A stretch of 64,000 bases of DNA from Odontesthes bonariensis (lineage: Eukaryota > Chordata > Actinopteri > Atheriniformes > Atherinopsidae): assembly GCF_027942865.1 (NCBI RefSeq), contig NC_134507.1:34525711-34589710 (forward strand), in the 5' to 3' direction. Below are positions 1 through 10,624 of this stretch, one piece after another (the first letter of the stretch is position 1; every line of letters begins with the position of its first letter). The translations under genes were made by a program, and so were the position numbers. Below the pieces are notes generated by a model. It had not been told where the DNA came from and searched no databases. It saw only the letters and a list, made by a program, of their open reading frames with translations.

Positions 1-1174
1 ACAACGCTGTCTTACATTGCGCAATCATTTATAATACACGTGGTGTAATAAACACAGGAACAGTGCATTTGAAAGCTATGGCAATTAAACCCGCGGGAAC
101 ATTTAGCGAACGTTCCATGAGCGAGTAAGCAAGAAGCCAGAACTGTATGAGAACTAAGCTGTTTAGCGCCTTAGAATGGCGTTTAGTAGTGCACTAGCTA
201 CCAACGAATAGAGCATGGCACCGCAGTAGGATGCATTTTAAAATGCTAGCAGTGGGCATGCTTCGACACTGACATTTAATATCAAGGTTTAACATTATAG
301 ACAATCGGGTATATCGTTGCATTTTCCCTTGACCCAAAGTCAGAAGTAACTTAATCATTAATGTGTTTCACTGCACTATTTTCACTGTCTCATGGCATAT
401 CAAAGTTTAGCTATTCAACTTAGCTTAGAATGGCGTTTAGCGCCCATCTAAGAATGGTGAACACACTGAAGCAGGTGCATTGCTAATGTAATGTAAACGA
501 TTATTATCACGATTTAACATTATTGACAGTCGGATATAATTGTTACATTTCCCCTTTACCCGAAGGCAAAAGTTATTTCGAGCATTTCAGCTAAAACTAT
601 GTGTTAATATAACAAATATACCTTGCACTGGCTGTGCAGCTGCGGGTGATGGTCTCGTAGGTGAGTGATCAAATTGGATGTGTTGCTCCCTTTCGCGGAT
701 ACCTTCCGCCGGCATGTCCTACACACGGGGGCACCGTCCTCCACCAGTTGCCCCTCAGAGTTTTTGAAATATCCAAAGTAGGACCACACTTCCGATTTTG
801 TGCGCTTAGAAGGTGGAAAAATGGTACCATCGCGGCTTCCTTCTTCTGCTGCCATGCTTAAAATGAGAGAGTGTGAGAAAAGAACCTCGGACTAGTGGCG
901 CCCGCGAACGTTCGAAAGTGTCACGTGTGTGGTGTAGAGCTCTAGTAACGCACCTAGATAACATTATGTTTTGAAATGCAAAGTATTTAGCGCAGTAACA
1001 GTGTAATACAGTGTAACCGTGGGAGTATTAGGGAAATGAAAGCTCTCCCGGTGTAACGGTGTGCGGTAAGGTAACCCACCGAGATAACACCGTGTTTTGA
1101 AGTTCAGAAGGTTATCTCACCGTCAAAATATTTTAGCGCGGTTACCGTGTACACCGGTAACCGTGACAGCCCTA
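1..1174 (-). mobile_element. hAT transposon, 5' end (rest lies left of the window)
   Basis: The element ends at 1174. Read inward on the minus strand it begins TAGGGCTGTCACGGTTACC, a typical hAT terminus closely related to the element at 9819-13252. A BED zinc-finger exon (622-855) points away from this end, as expected for the first coding exon of a hAT transposase. Subterminal sequence from about 900 to 1174 is rich in short inverted CGGTAAC-type motifs. The stretch 1-600 holds only an internal duplication (about 255-330 resembles 505-575) and no coding sequence I can see, so it is read as intron. The second terminus and the target-site duplication are outside the window. Confidence 0.7.
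622..855 (-). CDS. BED zinc-finger exon of hAT transposase (ZBED1-like), partial
   Basis: A 78-codon first exon starting with ATG at 855. It encodes one BED-type zinc finger, the DNA-binding domain found at the N-terminus of many hAT transposases and of the domesticated ZBED proteins. Visible signature: SEVWSYF with the conserved aromatic residues at 24-27, a C-x2-C pair at residues 45 and 48, and a H-x4-H pair near residues 65-70. The exon ends in AAG followed by GTATAT (donor GT at 621-620), so the catalytic RNase-H-like domain must be encoded by a downstream exon beyond the window edge. No frameshift or stop is present in the exon, so this copy may be young or domesticated. The family assignment is firm; whether the gene is active cannot be judged from one exon. 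Confidence 0.75.
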
Positions 1175-1505
1175 CGTCTGAGCAAATCACGTTAGCAGAA
1201 ACAAGCAGCAGCCAATGAGATTCTGTCATTAGCTATAAATCCGCCTTTAGACATCCATGATTGGTTACTGATAGAAAGGAAGTGCCGTTATTTGGGTGAC
1301 ATCATTTTGTAGGAGACTCAGAGCTTTACAGCGATACTGGTTATGACAGACTTCAGTAAATAGACAAAGCTCGGCATGGCGCGTTGGAATGCTAACTTTT
1401 TGGTAAATTCGGGCGAAACGTGCTAGTTAACAAAATGTAAGAAAATAAACATTTGAATTTATGTTTTCAACGTTTTCTTTATAGCAGGTCTAAAGAACAC
1501 ATATA
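1175..1505. other. Intergenic sequence, nothing recognised
   Basis: Unique-looking AT-rich sequence between the hAT end and the next repeat. No open frame, RNA gene or repeat family could be supported. Confidence 0.5.
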
Positions 1506-1995
1506 ATAATAATAATAATAATAATAAATTTTATTTATAACGCACTTTACATTTACAATAAAATCTCGGAGTGCTACAGTGGGATAAAAGACAAATATTA
1601 GGTTCAAAAGCAGGGACAGTAAAATGCAAATAAAATACACAAATAAAAGTAGTGAGTCGTTTAAATGCAAAAACGAAATAAATACAGGACAGAGCATTCA
1701 AAGGGAGATCATTAAAACATTGGGTAAAAAGAAAGGTTTTCAGGCCTGTTTTAAAGTGTTCCACAGTCTGTGGAGCCCTCAGATGTGGAGGCAGAGCGTT
1801 CCACAGCCGAGGGGCAGCGCAGGAAAAGGCCGGTCTCCCATGGTGCGGGAGCGGGTTCTGGGAGTGTGAAGAAGGTTGGTGTTGGAGGAACGGAGAGAGT
1901 GTGAAGGACAGTGAAGGTTGAGAAGGTCTTTTAAGTAAGATGGAGCATTACCATGCAGGCAGTGGAAGGTGAGCAGAGAGATTTTGTAAGTATAT
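1506..1995 (-). repeat. Interspersed fish repeat with (AAT)n end
   Basis: An (AAT)n run at about 1506-1527 is followed by TTTTATTTATAACGCACTTT and by a block containing GGAGGCAGAGCGTTCCACAGC and GAAAAGGCCGGTCTCCC. This type of repeat (A/T-rich tail beside the TTTATTTATA block, GTTCCACAG core) is dispersed in fish genomes. The tail at low coordinates suggests minus orientation. The precise family name and right boundary are uncertain. Confidence 0.45.
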
Positions 1996-2175
1996 GAAAA
2001 ATCACTGTTTTTGCCTGGCGTGTCTCGCCTTAATGGAATGTGACTGGATGGTTAAAAACTGTGCAGAAAGGTTATCAAGAGAAGAAGAAAAGTGGGTGTG
2101 GTTTAACCCGCTGCACGCCACAGCTGGATCTTATCGTATGTGCTGACAGTTGCAGAGTCCATCAGTCGGACCAGA

Positions 2176-2481
2176 ATGGAGCAGCTGAACCAGGAGCTGA
2201 ACCAGGAGCTGAAGCAGGAGCTGAAGCAGGAGCAGAACCAGGCGCTGAAGCAGGAGGAGAACCAGGAGCTGAACCAGGAGCAGAACCAGGCGCTGAAGCA
2301 GGAGGAGAACCAGGAGCTGAACCAGGAGCAGAACCAGGCGCTGAAGCAGGAGGAGAACCAGGAGCTGAACCAGGAGCTGAACCAGGAGCTGAACCAGGAG
2401 CTGAACCAGGAGCTGAACCAGGAGCTGAACCCCTCCACCAGGAAACGAGCCCGCTCATCCTCTGGGTCCACCGGGCCACAG
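2176..2481 (+). CDS. Possible first coding exon made of a 12-bp coding minisatellite
   Basis: From ATG at 2176 a 102-codon frame runs to a good donor (CCACAG then GTCAGT, GT at 2482). Residues 2-83 are almost entirely four-residue units of the type LNQE, LKQE, QNQA and KQEE, predicted to form a charged coiled coil. The exon ends with PSTRKRARSSSGSTGPQ, a basic, serine-rich, possibly nuclear-localising tail. I do not recognise the protein and see no certain second exon, because the sequence just past the donor is repeat and then a Harbinger element. All forward frames are open through the array because the unit is a multiple of three, so openness alone is weak evidence. The splice donor and the non-repetitive tail are the better support. 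It may equally be a non-coding minisatellite. Confidence 0.3.
2182..2430 (+). repeat. Minisatellite, 12-bp units in a higher-order pattern
   Basis: About 20 units related to CTGAACCAGGAG, with variants (CTGAAGCAGGAG, CAGAACCAGGCG, GAGAACCAGGAG) that recur in a higher-order block of about 60 bp three times, followed by a homogeneous run of CTGAACCAGGAG near 2356-2430. The homogeneous end suggests recent expansion there. Confidence 0.85.
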
Positions 2482-2483
2482 GT

Positions 2484-2929
2484 CAGTGTGGAGGAGGTTT
2501 TTATTTTATTTCTTATTTATTTGGTTAGGACACTGCACATTAATCAACATATCAGCAAAGCATCTATGTAAATATGCCGGAGTTAGCACAGTTGCTAAAT
2601 TTCATCCGTTGTCGTCAGGCAGGTATCATAAAAACATACAGACAATACACCATGACAAAAAACTAAAGAACAAACAAACAGAAAATATTTTGAAAGATTC
2701 ACATCAAAGTTAAGAGTCCGTACACAAAAGGGAAAAGACGAAGAGGTGACCCATGAGAGCAGCTCTGGCTGTTTTCAACCACTGTTTAAGGGTCTTTTTA
2801 AAGGTGGTGGAATTGTCCCAGTTTCTAACACGAGTTGGCAGTGTGTTCCAGCACTGTTCCTCTGATGGACTCCACCACTTGGCCAAACTTAGTCCTGCAT
2901 CATTGCACATCAGTCTCCTCTAGTGCTCT
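2484..2929 (-). repeat. Interspersed repeat with LINE-3'-end-like coding trace
   Basis: The sequence carries TTATTTATTTGGTTAGGACA at its left side. On the minus strand near 2735-2900 it reads EEQCWNTLPTRVRNWDNS and then TTFKKTLKQWLK, resembling the C-terminal end of LINE-type ORF2 proteins (WN-LP-R motifs). The same repeat seems to continue after the Harbinger element at 9192-9235, implying the Harbinger element landed inside it. Confidence 0.4.
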
Positions 2930-3187
2930 GGGGCCTCATGTACAAAGACTTGCGGCGCACATACTCAATGCACGTCACGGGGAATAATATTAGGACAATT
3001 ACAAGAATGAAGTTACTCACCAAGAAGCCAACCATCACGCACAGTTCCGCCCTGTAAGTCTGTTCCCAACAATGCTGTTACTCAGAATGTATGAATCGTG
3101 CGTTGAACCAGGGCACCTCACCACAATGTTGGTTAATTGCATTTACGCATCACATATGATCTGTACATGATCGAATGGAAATGTTTC

Positions 3188-3411
3188 CTGTTAACATACA
3201 AATTCATCATGTGATGGCGCTTTTATAGCAATGTGTGCGCAGTCGATAGCTCCGATTACAAAATCGGCTCTCGCTTCAAATTGAGCTTTAATGTTGGCCT
3301 GTTGGGAATTTGACTGAGATGCGGATAATTCTGTCCCACACGACTGGCATGGCTCGGCTCAGGGTAGACTGGCACAGTCCCAATCGGGTGGCCAGCTCCC
3401 TCTGGAATGCC
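3188..3411 (-). pseudogene. HARBI1-like DDE transposase, N-terminal half of catalytic domain
   Basis: Minus-strand translation from 3411 reads FQRELATRLGLCQSTLSR then AMPVVWDRIIRISVKFP, the helix-turn-helix-like region typical of Harbinger nucleases. A shift of frame near 3305 leads into QANIKAQFEARADFVIGA and IDCAHIAIKAPSHDEF. The D of AIDCAHIA is the first residue of the expected D-D-E triad. The frame then hits a stop (TAA) near 3190, and the second D and the E are absent. The protein would act as the transposase, usually together with a Myb/SANT partner, but this copy is dead: at least one frameshift, a nonsense codon, and an internal minisatellite. Confidence 0.75.
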
Positions 3412-3649
3412 CCGGTTGCTATAGGAACCCCAGTGTGCACATCACCTGTGGAATGCCCCGGTTGCTATAGGAACCCCAATGTGCACATCACCTGTGGAAT
3501 GCCCCGGTTGCTATAGGAACCCCAGTGTGCACATCACCTGTGGAATGCCCCGGTTGCTATAGGAACCCCAGTGTGCACATCACCTGTGGAATGCCCCGGT
3601 TGCTATAGGAACCCCAGTGTGCACATCACCTGTGGAATGCCCCGGTTGC
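3406..3649 (-). repeat. 46-bp minisatellite born inside the transposase frame (interrupted by a hAT; resumes at 4623-4710)
   Basis: CCGGTTGCTATAGGAACCCC starts recur at 3412, 3458, 3504, 3550, 3596 and 3642, an exact 46-bp period. After the hAT insertion the array resumes at 4623 with one more unit and a shortened one. Read on the minus strand each unit contains the transposase codons for CTLGFL, then in another frame IATGAFHR. The array is therefore an expansion of a piece of the HARBI1-like coding sequence. Because 46 is not a multiple of three, each unit shifts the frame. Confidence 0.85.
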
Positions 3650-3883
3650 TAGTGATGCTCCGATCGATCGGCTGCCGATCATGATCGGCCGATAATGCCC
3701 AAAAATAGCCTGATCGGCGATCGGAAAAATATGCCGATCAAAAAGCCGATCACGTGACGTAATTACAAGCTTTTTTTTTTTTTTTTTTTTTTGACGTAAA
3801 TTACTAGCAACCACTTTCTAATGTGGTACGGGACGTGTGTACAGAACCGAACAGGCAAAACCTCTACAGTGCTTCTCGACAAC

Positions 3884-3937
3884 ATGACCTCTCCTGTCTG
3901 GAATTTCTTCAAAGTGTGTCAGAAAGATGTGAAACTT
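3884..3937 (+). pseudogene. Start of a BED zinc finger, broken by an insertion
   Basis: ATG at 3884 opens MTSPVWNFFKVCQKDVKL, which matches the first half of a BED domain as found in hAT transposases. The frame is interrupted at 3938, where the ACTGCGGTCA terminus of the inverted-repeat family begins, before the zinc-binding cysteines. Only an N-terminal trace of the transposase survives. Confidence 0.6.
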
Positions 3938-4463
3938 ACTGCGGTCACGCCATCTGCGCTTCGCGCTAGCTACACTTGAAAATCGAGTGCCCGTTTACAT
4001 CGCTTCATACGGTAAAGCGTGTGAGCGGATTTATGGTGTATTCAAGTGCACCCCGTAAACTCAGTAATCTATATCGAAGTTGATTTTCATTTGTTGGAAT
4101 ACATACACCTGTCATTACTTGGTTGTTTTTTTTACTACATTCTTTTTAATGATTAGAACAAAATTATTGAAGCATATTCAGAATCAAACTCATTTCTGCA
4201 TAGTCAGATTTGAAAACTTCCTTAAAACCAAATCAAAATGTTCTCTGCCGACTCCACCAGATTCTTGTTCTACATGTCCCCAGCTACCTCTTTGGAGATT
4301 TTCAAGTTATTTCACTGCATCATTGTTTAATAATCTGATGCTGAAATCATACCCAGTGGATGATGTATATGGGCAGATTAAAATAATAATAGAAAGTAAA
4401 AAAAACAATTGTTTTCTGCAAACTCCACCAGATTCTTGTTCTACATGTCCCCAGCTACCTCTG
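3938..4463 (+). mobile_element. Fragment of the long inverted-repeat element family (same family as 25437-28115)
   Basis: Starts with ACTGCGGTCACGCCATCTGC and follows the left arm of the 25437-28115 element through the CACCTGTCATTACTTGGTTG region. It ends after two copies of the 172-bp satellite unit (CTACATGTCCCCAGCTACC at about 4272 and 4440). The second terminus is missing. Confidence 0.8.
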
Positions 4464-4699
4464 GCAGTTTAATTTCTATAAATGGTGCACTCTCTGCTAG
4501 ATGAAAGGCATGGAAATGTCCGATTCCTTCCATGATCGGCAGTGATCGGCAATCGGCAGATCATGATTTTGGTGATCGGTGATCGGTGATCGGTCCAAAA
4601 AATGCTGATCGGAGCATCACTACCGGTTGCTATAGGAACCCCAGTGTGCACATCACCTCTGGAATGCCCCGGTTGGAACCCCAGTGTGCACATCACCTG

Positions 4700-4907
4700 T
4701 GGGCACAGGCAGCGCATGGCTCCTCACTGTGTTGCGCTCCAACGCCGGCCGCAGCTCTGCGCACAGTTCTAGGAGGATTTCCCTCAAAACGGCTAATGAG
4801 TCAGTCGCCATCATATGCCAGCTAATCCTCTCTGTCTCTGAACACACGCTCTCTTTGAATTGCACCATTTGCAAAGTCTTCTAATACTGCAGCAGTGATC
4901 TCAAAAC
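4700..4907 (-). pseudogene. HARBI1-like transposase, upstream part of the same gene
   Basis: The minus strand reads TERISWHMMATDSLAVLR, then EILLELCAELRPALERN, directly upstream of the minisatellite. Its position and the run into VHTGVP and GAFQR units match the start of the HARBI1-like frame continued at 3411. The segment is separated from the rest by the 46-bp array and the hAT insertion. Its left-hand neighbour in gene order is lost at the LINE junction near 4910. Confidence 0.5.
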
Positions 4908-4927
4908 GGTGTATAACTGAAAACAGT

Positions 4928-6700
4928 AGTGAGATCTTTAACCAGGTCTTCTCTTTAACACCTGCCCTGTCCGGGGCTTTAGTCAATGAGCTCGTCAGTA
5001 GCTTCAATACTAAAATGTTAAATGTTATGGATGCTATTGCTCCCATTAAGGTGAAGGTTATCTCTGGAAGGAAGAAGTCTCCATGGCGAAATTCCACACT
5101 AGTGAAAAATGGGAAAAGAGAGTGTCGGAAAGCTGAGCGCAGATGGAGAAAAACAAATCTCCAGGTTCATTATAACATCTATAAAGAGAAACTTCACTCT
5201 TATAATTTACAACTGAGGAATGCAAGAAAGTCCTACTTCTCTGACATCATAATGCTCATAATGCTCGGGCCTTATTTGCTACAATTGACAGGCTAACAAA
5301 CCCTCCTGTGTTAGTGGCAACTGAACTTCATTCCACCATGGCCTGCAATGACTTTGCCAAATTCTTCACTGACAAAATCCAAAATATTAGACAAGCAGTT
5401 GGTACATCAGCAGTAGGTTCAGCATATGTACCGTCTCCACCGAAAACCCGTTTAAACACCATGACACAGTTCCAACCCATTAACAGCAAAGACCTGGAGG
5501 ACATCTTACGTCAGCTGAACTCCTCCTCTTGCTGTTTAGACATCCTGCCAACAGCTTTTTTCAAAAGGGTCTCAAAGATTTTGCAGTCAGACCTGTTACT
5601 GATTGTGAACTTGTCTTTAATGTCGGGTGTGTTTCCAGAGCCACTAAAAACAGCTGTAATCAAACCTCTGCTGAAAAAGGACAATCTTGACAAGACACAA
5701 ATGAACAACTACAGGCCTATCTCAAATCTCCCATTTTCAAGTAAGATCATTTAAAAAGCGGTTTTTCAACAGCTTAATTACTTTTTTAAACAAAATAACT
5801 GCTATGACACCTTCCAGTCAGGTTTTAGACAGAACCACAGCACTGAGACTGCTCTGACCAAAGTGTTTAACGACATATGTCTGAATACAGACGGTGGAAA
5901 AATGTCAGTCTTAGTTTTACTAGATCTCAGTGCTGCATTTGATACAGTTGACCACAAAATATTACTGACACGACTGGAAAACTGGGCGGGTCTTTCCGGA
6001 ACTGTACTAAACTGGTTCAAAACATACTTGGAGAACAGGAAGTACTTTGTGTCAATAGGTAACTTTACATCTGAGCAGACAAGAGTCACATGTGGAGTTC
6101 CCCAAGGTTCCATCCTGGGACCTCTTCTGTTTAACATCTACATGCTCCCACTGGCACAGATTATAAAAAAACAACAGAATAAACTACCATAGCTATGCAG
6201 ATGACACGCAGATATATATTACAATGTCACCAGGAGACCTTTTCTCCAGCTAAACAAAACTGAGGTAATTGTCTTTGGAGCCAAAGAGAAACGATTACAG
6301 TGTAGTGATGGACTCAGACCTAAATTTGGAAAAACACATTAAGGCAGTAACAAAGTCAGCCTACTATCACCTTAAGAATATATCAAGGTTAAAGGATCTG
6401 ATGTGTCAGCAGGACCTGGAGAAACTAGTCCATGCATTCATCTTTAGTAGGCTTGATTACTGTAACAGCATCTTTACAGGTCTACCTAAAAAGTCTGTTA
6501 GACAACTGCAGCTTATTCAGAACTCTGCTGCTCGAGTCCTCACTAAGACCAAAAAAGTGGACCACATCAGTCCAGCTCTGAGGTCTTTACACCGGCTGCC
6601 TGTCCATCAGAGGATAGACTTTAAAGTTCTGATGCTGCTCTATAAAGCTCTGAATGGTCTAGGACCAAAATCATCAGTGACCTCCTGACCCAGTATGAAC
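4928..6700 (+). pseudogene. LINE ORF2 reverse transcriptase, broken
   Basis: Pieces in order: a linker upstream of RT (KKSPWRNSTLVKNGKRE and RRWRKTN), an ELHSTMACNDFAKFFTDKI block, RT fingers with NNYRPISNLPF, then QSGFRQNHSTETALTKVF, motif A (LLDLSAAFDTVDHKIL), motif B (GVPQGSILGPLLFNIY) and the catalytic SYADDTQIYI near 6190-6220. After a deletion the thumb and C-terminal region follow (6269-6688: SRLDYCNSIFTGLP, NSAARVL, LHRLPV). There are frameshifts near 5297, 5754 and 6186, a stop after the YADD box, and a deletion near 6240. The protein would copy LINE RNA at nicked target DNA; this copy cannot. Confidence 0.75.
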
Positions 6701-6709
6701 CTTCCAGAC

Positions 6710-7614
6710 TAGAGACCGACCGATATGGGTTTTTCTAAAGCCGATACCGATATTTAGCGGTCAGAGTCAGCCAATGGCCGATGTGACCTGCCGTTTTTTT
6801 TATTTCTTTTTTTTATGCTATCATATTATCCTTAATTGGCATGCAAATAAAACATACTAGTAAGGTACAACACTTGTAAACTTTAAACATGTATGCATCG
6901 CGAAAACAAATGGACATGGGATGACAATGTTTTAAAACGTTCACTTGTTATTTGTGCGTTCTCTTTTTGTTAATATTTCACTTAGATTGTCCGTTACTTC
7001 AGTTTAGATCGTAACATAGCAGTCCCCAGCAGGGCTCTAAATTAACTTTTTTTTTCTTTACACTTCCAGCCAAAATGGCTAGTGGATATTAATCTTTCTA
7101 GCCAAACACACACTCACTAATGGGTCGAAGTGGCTAGTAAGTTTTATTTTCTACCAGCCAAACTGAATTTTCACCAGCATTTGGCCGGTTGGCTGGTGTT
7201 AATTTAGAGCCAGCGTTGAGGGGGCTTGCATAGTCTGCGCATTCCCAACGCACTTGTAACCACAACGCTAAGCAACTTTCATTTCTTCTTCAACTCCAAT
7301 GCAGTTGGAAACAAATGGACATGGGATGACAATGTTATAAAGCATTCACATGTTAGATTAGCGTCCTCTTTTTTGTTATATTTCCACTTAGATTATTGTT
7401 ACTATACAGTATTTCCCGCAGGAAATTGCTTAGTCAAGGTGGTGAGTCGTCAGCCGGGACCAGGGGTTTTGCGCGGATAGCGTTCCGTCGGGTGTCTTTT
7501 AATGTTTGAGCCTGGCAAAGCATTATTACTTCGGTTTAAAAAAAAAAAATGAAATCATTTTTTTAAATTTTTTATAAGATTAAATCGGCTGGCCGATCGA
7601 TCGGTCGGTCTCTA
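6710..7614. mobile_element. Non-autonomous hAT element
   Basis: Inverted ends TAGAGACCGACCGATA at 6710 and the inverse (GATCGGTCGGTCTCTA) ending at 7614. Exact 8-bp direct repeats TTCCAGAC lie at 6702-6709 and 7615-7622. No coding sequence. Within it, 6895-6990 and 7305-7400 are diverged copies of each other (AACAAATGGACATGGGATGA in both), separated by a smaller MITE. Confidence 0.85.
7030..7211. mobile_element. Small MITE nested in the hAT element
   Basis: Ends GGCTCTAAATTAAC at 7033 and its inverse GTTAATTTAGAGCC ending at 7211. The interior repeats AGCCAAA and GGCTAGT motifs. No target duplication is obvious, so the exact ends are approximate. Confidence 0.55.
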
Positions 7615-8007
7615 TTCCAGACCCCTCAGGTCATCTGGATCCGGTCTTTTATCAGTTCCCAGAGTCAGAACCAGACATGGAGAAGCTGCATTCAGCTTCT
7701 ATGCTCCACATGTCTGGAACAAACTCCCAAAAAGCCTCAGCTCATCTGAAACGCTCAGTGTATTTAAGTCCAGGTTGAAGACACACCTATTTTCAGCTGC
7801 GTTTGAATAAAGCTCAAAACTTAATCACATTTTAACTACTGATTTTATATTGTTCTTATTTCTTTCTTTTTGTTTACAATTTAAATCATGCTTTTTATTT
7901 CTCTGATTTTATCTATTTGTATTTTTTCTTATGTTCTTATTTCTTTTTTATGCCTTCTTGTGATTTTATATAGCTGTGAAGCACTTTGAATTGCTTTGTT
8001 TATGAAT

Positions 8008-8780
8008 CAGTGATGCGCGGGCTGACCCGAAGCCAGCGGGAGCCTGCAGGCATCCGCGGTCACCTGCAGTTGCGGGTCATAAAAATTTTTTTTTAATGAT
8101 GTTCGGGTTGCAATCGGTCGGGTCGTTTTGTCATTTCAGATAAACATTAAAAAATAACGTGGTAAACGTTTGTAATTCAAACAGTAGACACAATGTTCTA
8201 TTAAATAAATACACTTTATCGGCTGAATAACTTCCGCAGAGATGACGTACGTGGTCAGAAGTGCAGTAGGTATGGAGACGGCAGGACAGAAGGTCAAGTT
8301 GGGAGAGTGGAAGCTCCGCAAACACACACGCAGAAAAAGTAAGGTTTGGGACTCATTCGCCGAGATCATCAAAAGATGTGATGTGAGAGCATATGTTATT
8401 CTTCCATGTGACGAAGTTGCCTATAGCAAATTGTTGTGGGAAGGCTACCTCTATTGTATTCTTTTAGATGCTGAGCGCTAATTTAACTTTTGAATGCTGA
8501 AGCGGGGCAAGTTTGTCAACGTAGACTTACAAGCAATGCAATCTTACAATTTTAACACCTTAAAAATGAATGCAGGTAGGCTATATGAGGTCCATTGTGC
8601 GTTGCCAATGACGCTAGGATGTTCATTAAGACCATTGGCTACTTTTTTTAAAAGCGGGACGGGAAGCGGGTCGGGTCAACATTTTTTCATAAATATTTCT
8701 AGCGGTCCGAGTTAACGGGCGGGTTGGTGGTCAAAGCGGTCGGTTGCGGGATGTTTTTTTCGTCGACCCGCGCGTCACTG
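8008..8780 (+). mobile_element. Non-autonomous hAT element with BED remnant
   Basis: Ends CAGTGATGCGCGGGCTGACC and the inverse of CAGTGACGCGCGGGTCGACG. The flanking 8-mers TTATGAAT (8000-8007) and GTATGAAT (8781-8788) match at 7 of 8 positions. Near 8320-8440 the plus strand encodes RRKSKVWDSFAEIIKRC, a BED-finger start, without the cysteine/histidine ligands that should follow. It splits the 3' UTR of the surrounding LINE. Confidence 0.8.
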
Positions 8781-9445
8781 GTATGAATTGTGCTCTATAA
8801 ATAAAATTGCCTTGCCTTGCTAAAGCAGCCATTGTTTTTAATGGTATGCATTGCACCACTTTGCGCTGCTTTCATATCCACTCATGCAAATGGAGACACA
8901 TGGGTGTATTAATTGTTTATCAGTATTAATTGTTCATCTATCTCAAATGTGCACATCACTGTCTGAGGACTAATTGTTTTCACATTTATTTATTCTAACA
9001 GTTTCCCAACATCACCTTAGGTGTCGCCAAAGAATCAACGGCTGCAGAAATGTGCGTACGCCAGCCCTGAAGCTGCCGTGAGGCACCGCACGTTTCCACG
9101 GTCTTTTTGTTCTTGGTACATCTGATCGTTGACGTGAAAAGGTGCGTACGCCACTATTTTGTGCGTACGCACGCTTTGTACATGAGGCCCCTGGTGTTTA
9201 CTCTAGAGGATTCTGTCTTTATGAAATCCTGTAATAGATAGATAGATAAGTACTTTATTCATCCCAATTTGGGAAATTGTTGTGTTGCAGCAGCATACAG
9301 TAAAAGATATGTAAACAATTAAAGTAAAAACAAGCAAATAGAATAAAATAAAATAAAAATAGTGAATAAATATTAGCTATGTACAAATCTACAGTATGAA
9401 GAGTTTTTTTTTTTTTGTTATTGTTTTTTAGGAGAGACTTCAGGC

Positions 9446-9818
9446 CTATTGAGCTTGAAGTTCTCTTCCAGCCAGAGGGGAGGTGTTGTAGATGGTGATG
9501 GCTGCTGGTAGGAAGGATTTCCTGAATCGTTCCTTGTGACGGCGGAGCTGGATGAGCCTGTTGGAAAAGGAGCTCCGCTGTCCAACCAGCAGCTGGTGGA
9601 GAGGATGGGTGGGGTTATCCATGATGGATAACAGTTTGTTCAGTGTCCTCCTCTCCACCACCGATTCAAATGAGTCCAGTTTGCAGCCGATGACAGAACC
9701 AGCCTTCTTAATGAGTTTATTAAGCCTGTTGGTGTCACCGGCTCTGATGCTGTTCCCCCAGCAGACCACAGCGAAGAAGAGTGCTCTGGCAACAACAGAC
9801 TGATAGAACATCTCCAAC
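9446..9818 (-). pseudogene. LINE ORF2 C-terminus (distal to the hAT insertion)
   Basis: The minus strand reads EMFYQSVVARALFFAVVCWG, then NKLIKKAGSVIGCKLDS and RKSFLPAAITIYN before a stop at 9446, the usual C-terminal end of this LINE group. It continues directly from the frame at 13253-14048: the residues LEM lie across the hAT target site. Confidence 0.75.
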
Positions 9819-10624
9819 TAGGGCTGTCGCGGTGAGGAAATTCCCACCGCGGTGACTCATAGCCGCTCAACAGCGCGGTATGCGGTGCTATCGCATTTTT
9901 GTTCATTAGGCTACTTTCCACGACACGCAATGTTAGATGAAAATCGAGCGCATAATCCGTCTTTTTTTCCCAGCGATTCTGACATTTCACTTTGCTTTGC
10001 CTGTCATTTACTCGCTCACAGACCAACATAGCGGAGATCAAGCAGCGCATACCCCAGTTCTGCAACATTGTTGCCAGTGCCACATGGCAAATATCAACAT
10101 TGTTGCAGACCTGCGCACGTTTCGTTTAGTAATGAGGGAGAAAAACGAAGCAGATCAGTGCAGCAGTTGAGCTCACGTGTCCGGGATACAGTTTTCTTTA
10201 AACAGACTGCCCGCCGTCCAACCAACCCAAGCTGAACTTTAACTGTTTCCGCGAAGTTGTTAGAGCTTATTTCTGGCACGACACATTTTTAAATTTTTTT
10301 TTTTTTTTTTTTAAATAGGCCTACAGACCTAGGCCCTAAAACTTAAAAGTTAAGGAACATGACTGATATCAAGTTACTCACCGATGTTTCCTGGAAAGTA
10401 GGGCTGCCACGATTAGTCGACGTTGTCGACAAAAATCGATAATAGAAATAGTCGACAATGAATTCCATTGTCGACTATTGTCGCCAGACGTGTTTTTCCA
10501 ACAGAGTGAGGCATCTCACTTAATTACAATCTCTGCCGAGAGTCGCACATGCACTCTCACATGCGTCTCTGTCGAGCGGTAATGTACACAGAAATGGCGG
10601 CGTCCAACACATTAGCTAATGCGT

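Larger units (their letters stand above)
3650..4622 (+). mobile_element. hAT transposon with exact 8-bp target duplication
   Basis: The ends TAGTGATGCTCCGATC and its inverse GATCGGAGCATCACTA bound the element. The 8-bp direct repeats CCGGTTGC at 3642-3649 and 4623-4630 are identical, as hAT insertion produces. Subterminal regions are dense in GATCGG motifs. It carries the start of a BED zinc finger (3884-3937) and then an inserted fragment of the inverted-repeat family (3938-4463). A poly-T run lies at 3772-3792. Confidence 0.85.
4915..8821 (+). mobile_element. L2-like LINE, 5' truncated, with two hAT insertions
   Basis: The copy begins after the endonuclease domain and runs through the reverse transcriptase to a 3' UTR. 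The UTR includes GCACTTTGAATTGCTTTGTT and ends with ATAAATAAAATTGCCTTGCC, a short tandem tail. hAT elements at 6710-7614 and 8008-8780 split its C-terminal coding part and its UTR, each flanked by 8-bp duplications. A related 3' end in antisense lies at 52003-52230. The clade call (L2/CR1 group) rests on RT motifs and the tail type. Confidence 0.7.
2930..9191 (-). mobile_element. PIF/Harbinger transposon H1, decayed and heavily nested
   Basis: The ends match as inverted repeats: GGGGCCTCATGTACAAAG at 2930-2947 and its reverse complement at 9174-9191. The flanking triplet CTG on both sides is a possible 3-bp target duplication if the TIR is counted from GGGCC. HARBI1-type transposase sequence on the minus strand (3188-3411 and 4700-4907) supports the family. 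The element grew by acquiring a 46-bp minisatellite, a hAT (3650-4622) containing a fragment of the inverted-repeat family, and a LINE (4915-8821) that in turn holds hAT elements at 6710-7614 and 8008-8780. The right-hand remainder (8822-9191) shows no coding sequence. Confidence 0.7.

Noticed and set aside
2103..2479. Minus-strand frames rich in Phe-Ser-Ser-Trp or Ala-Pro-Gly-Ser over the 12-bp minisatellite
   Set aside because: By-products of a repeat unit divisible by three; no start or splice support.
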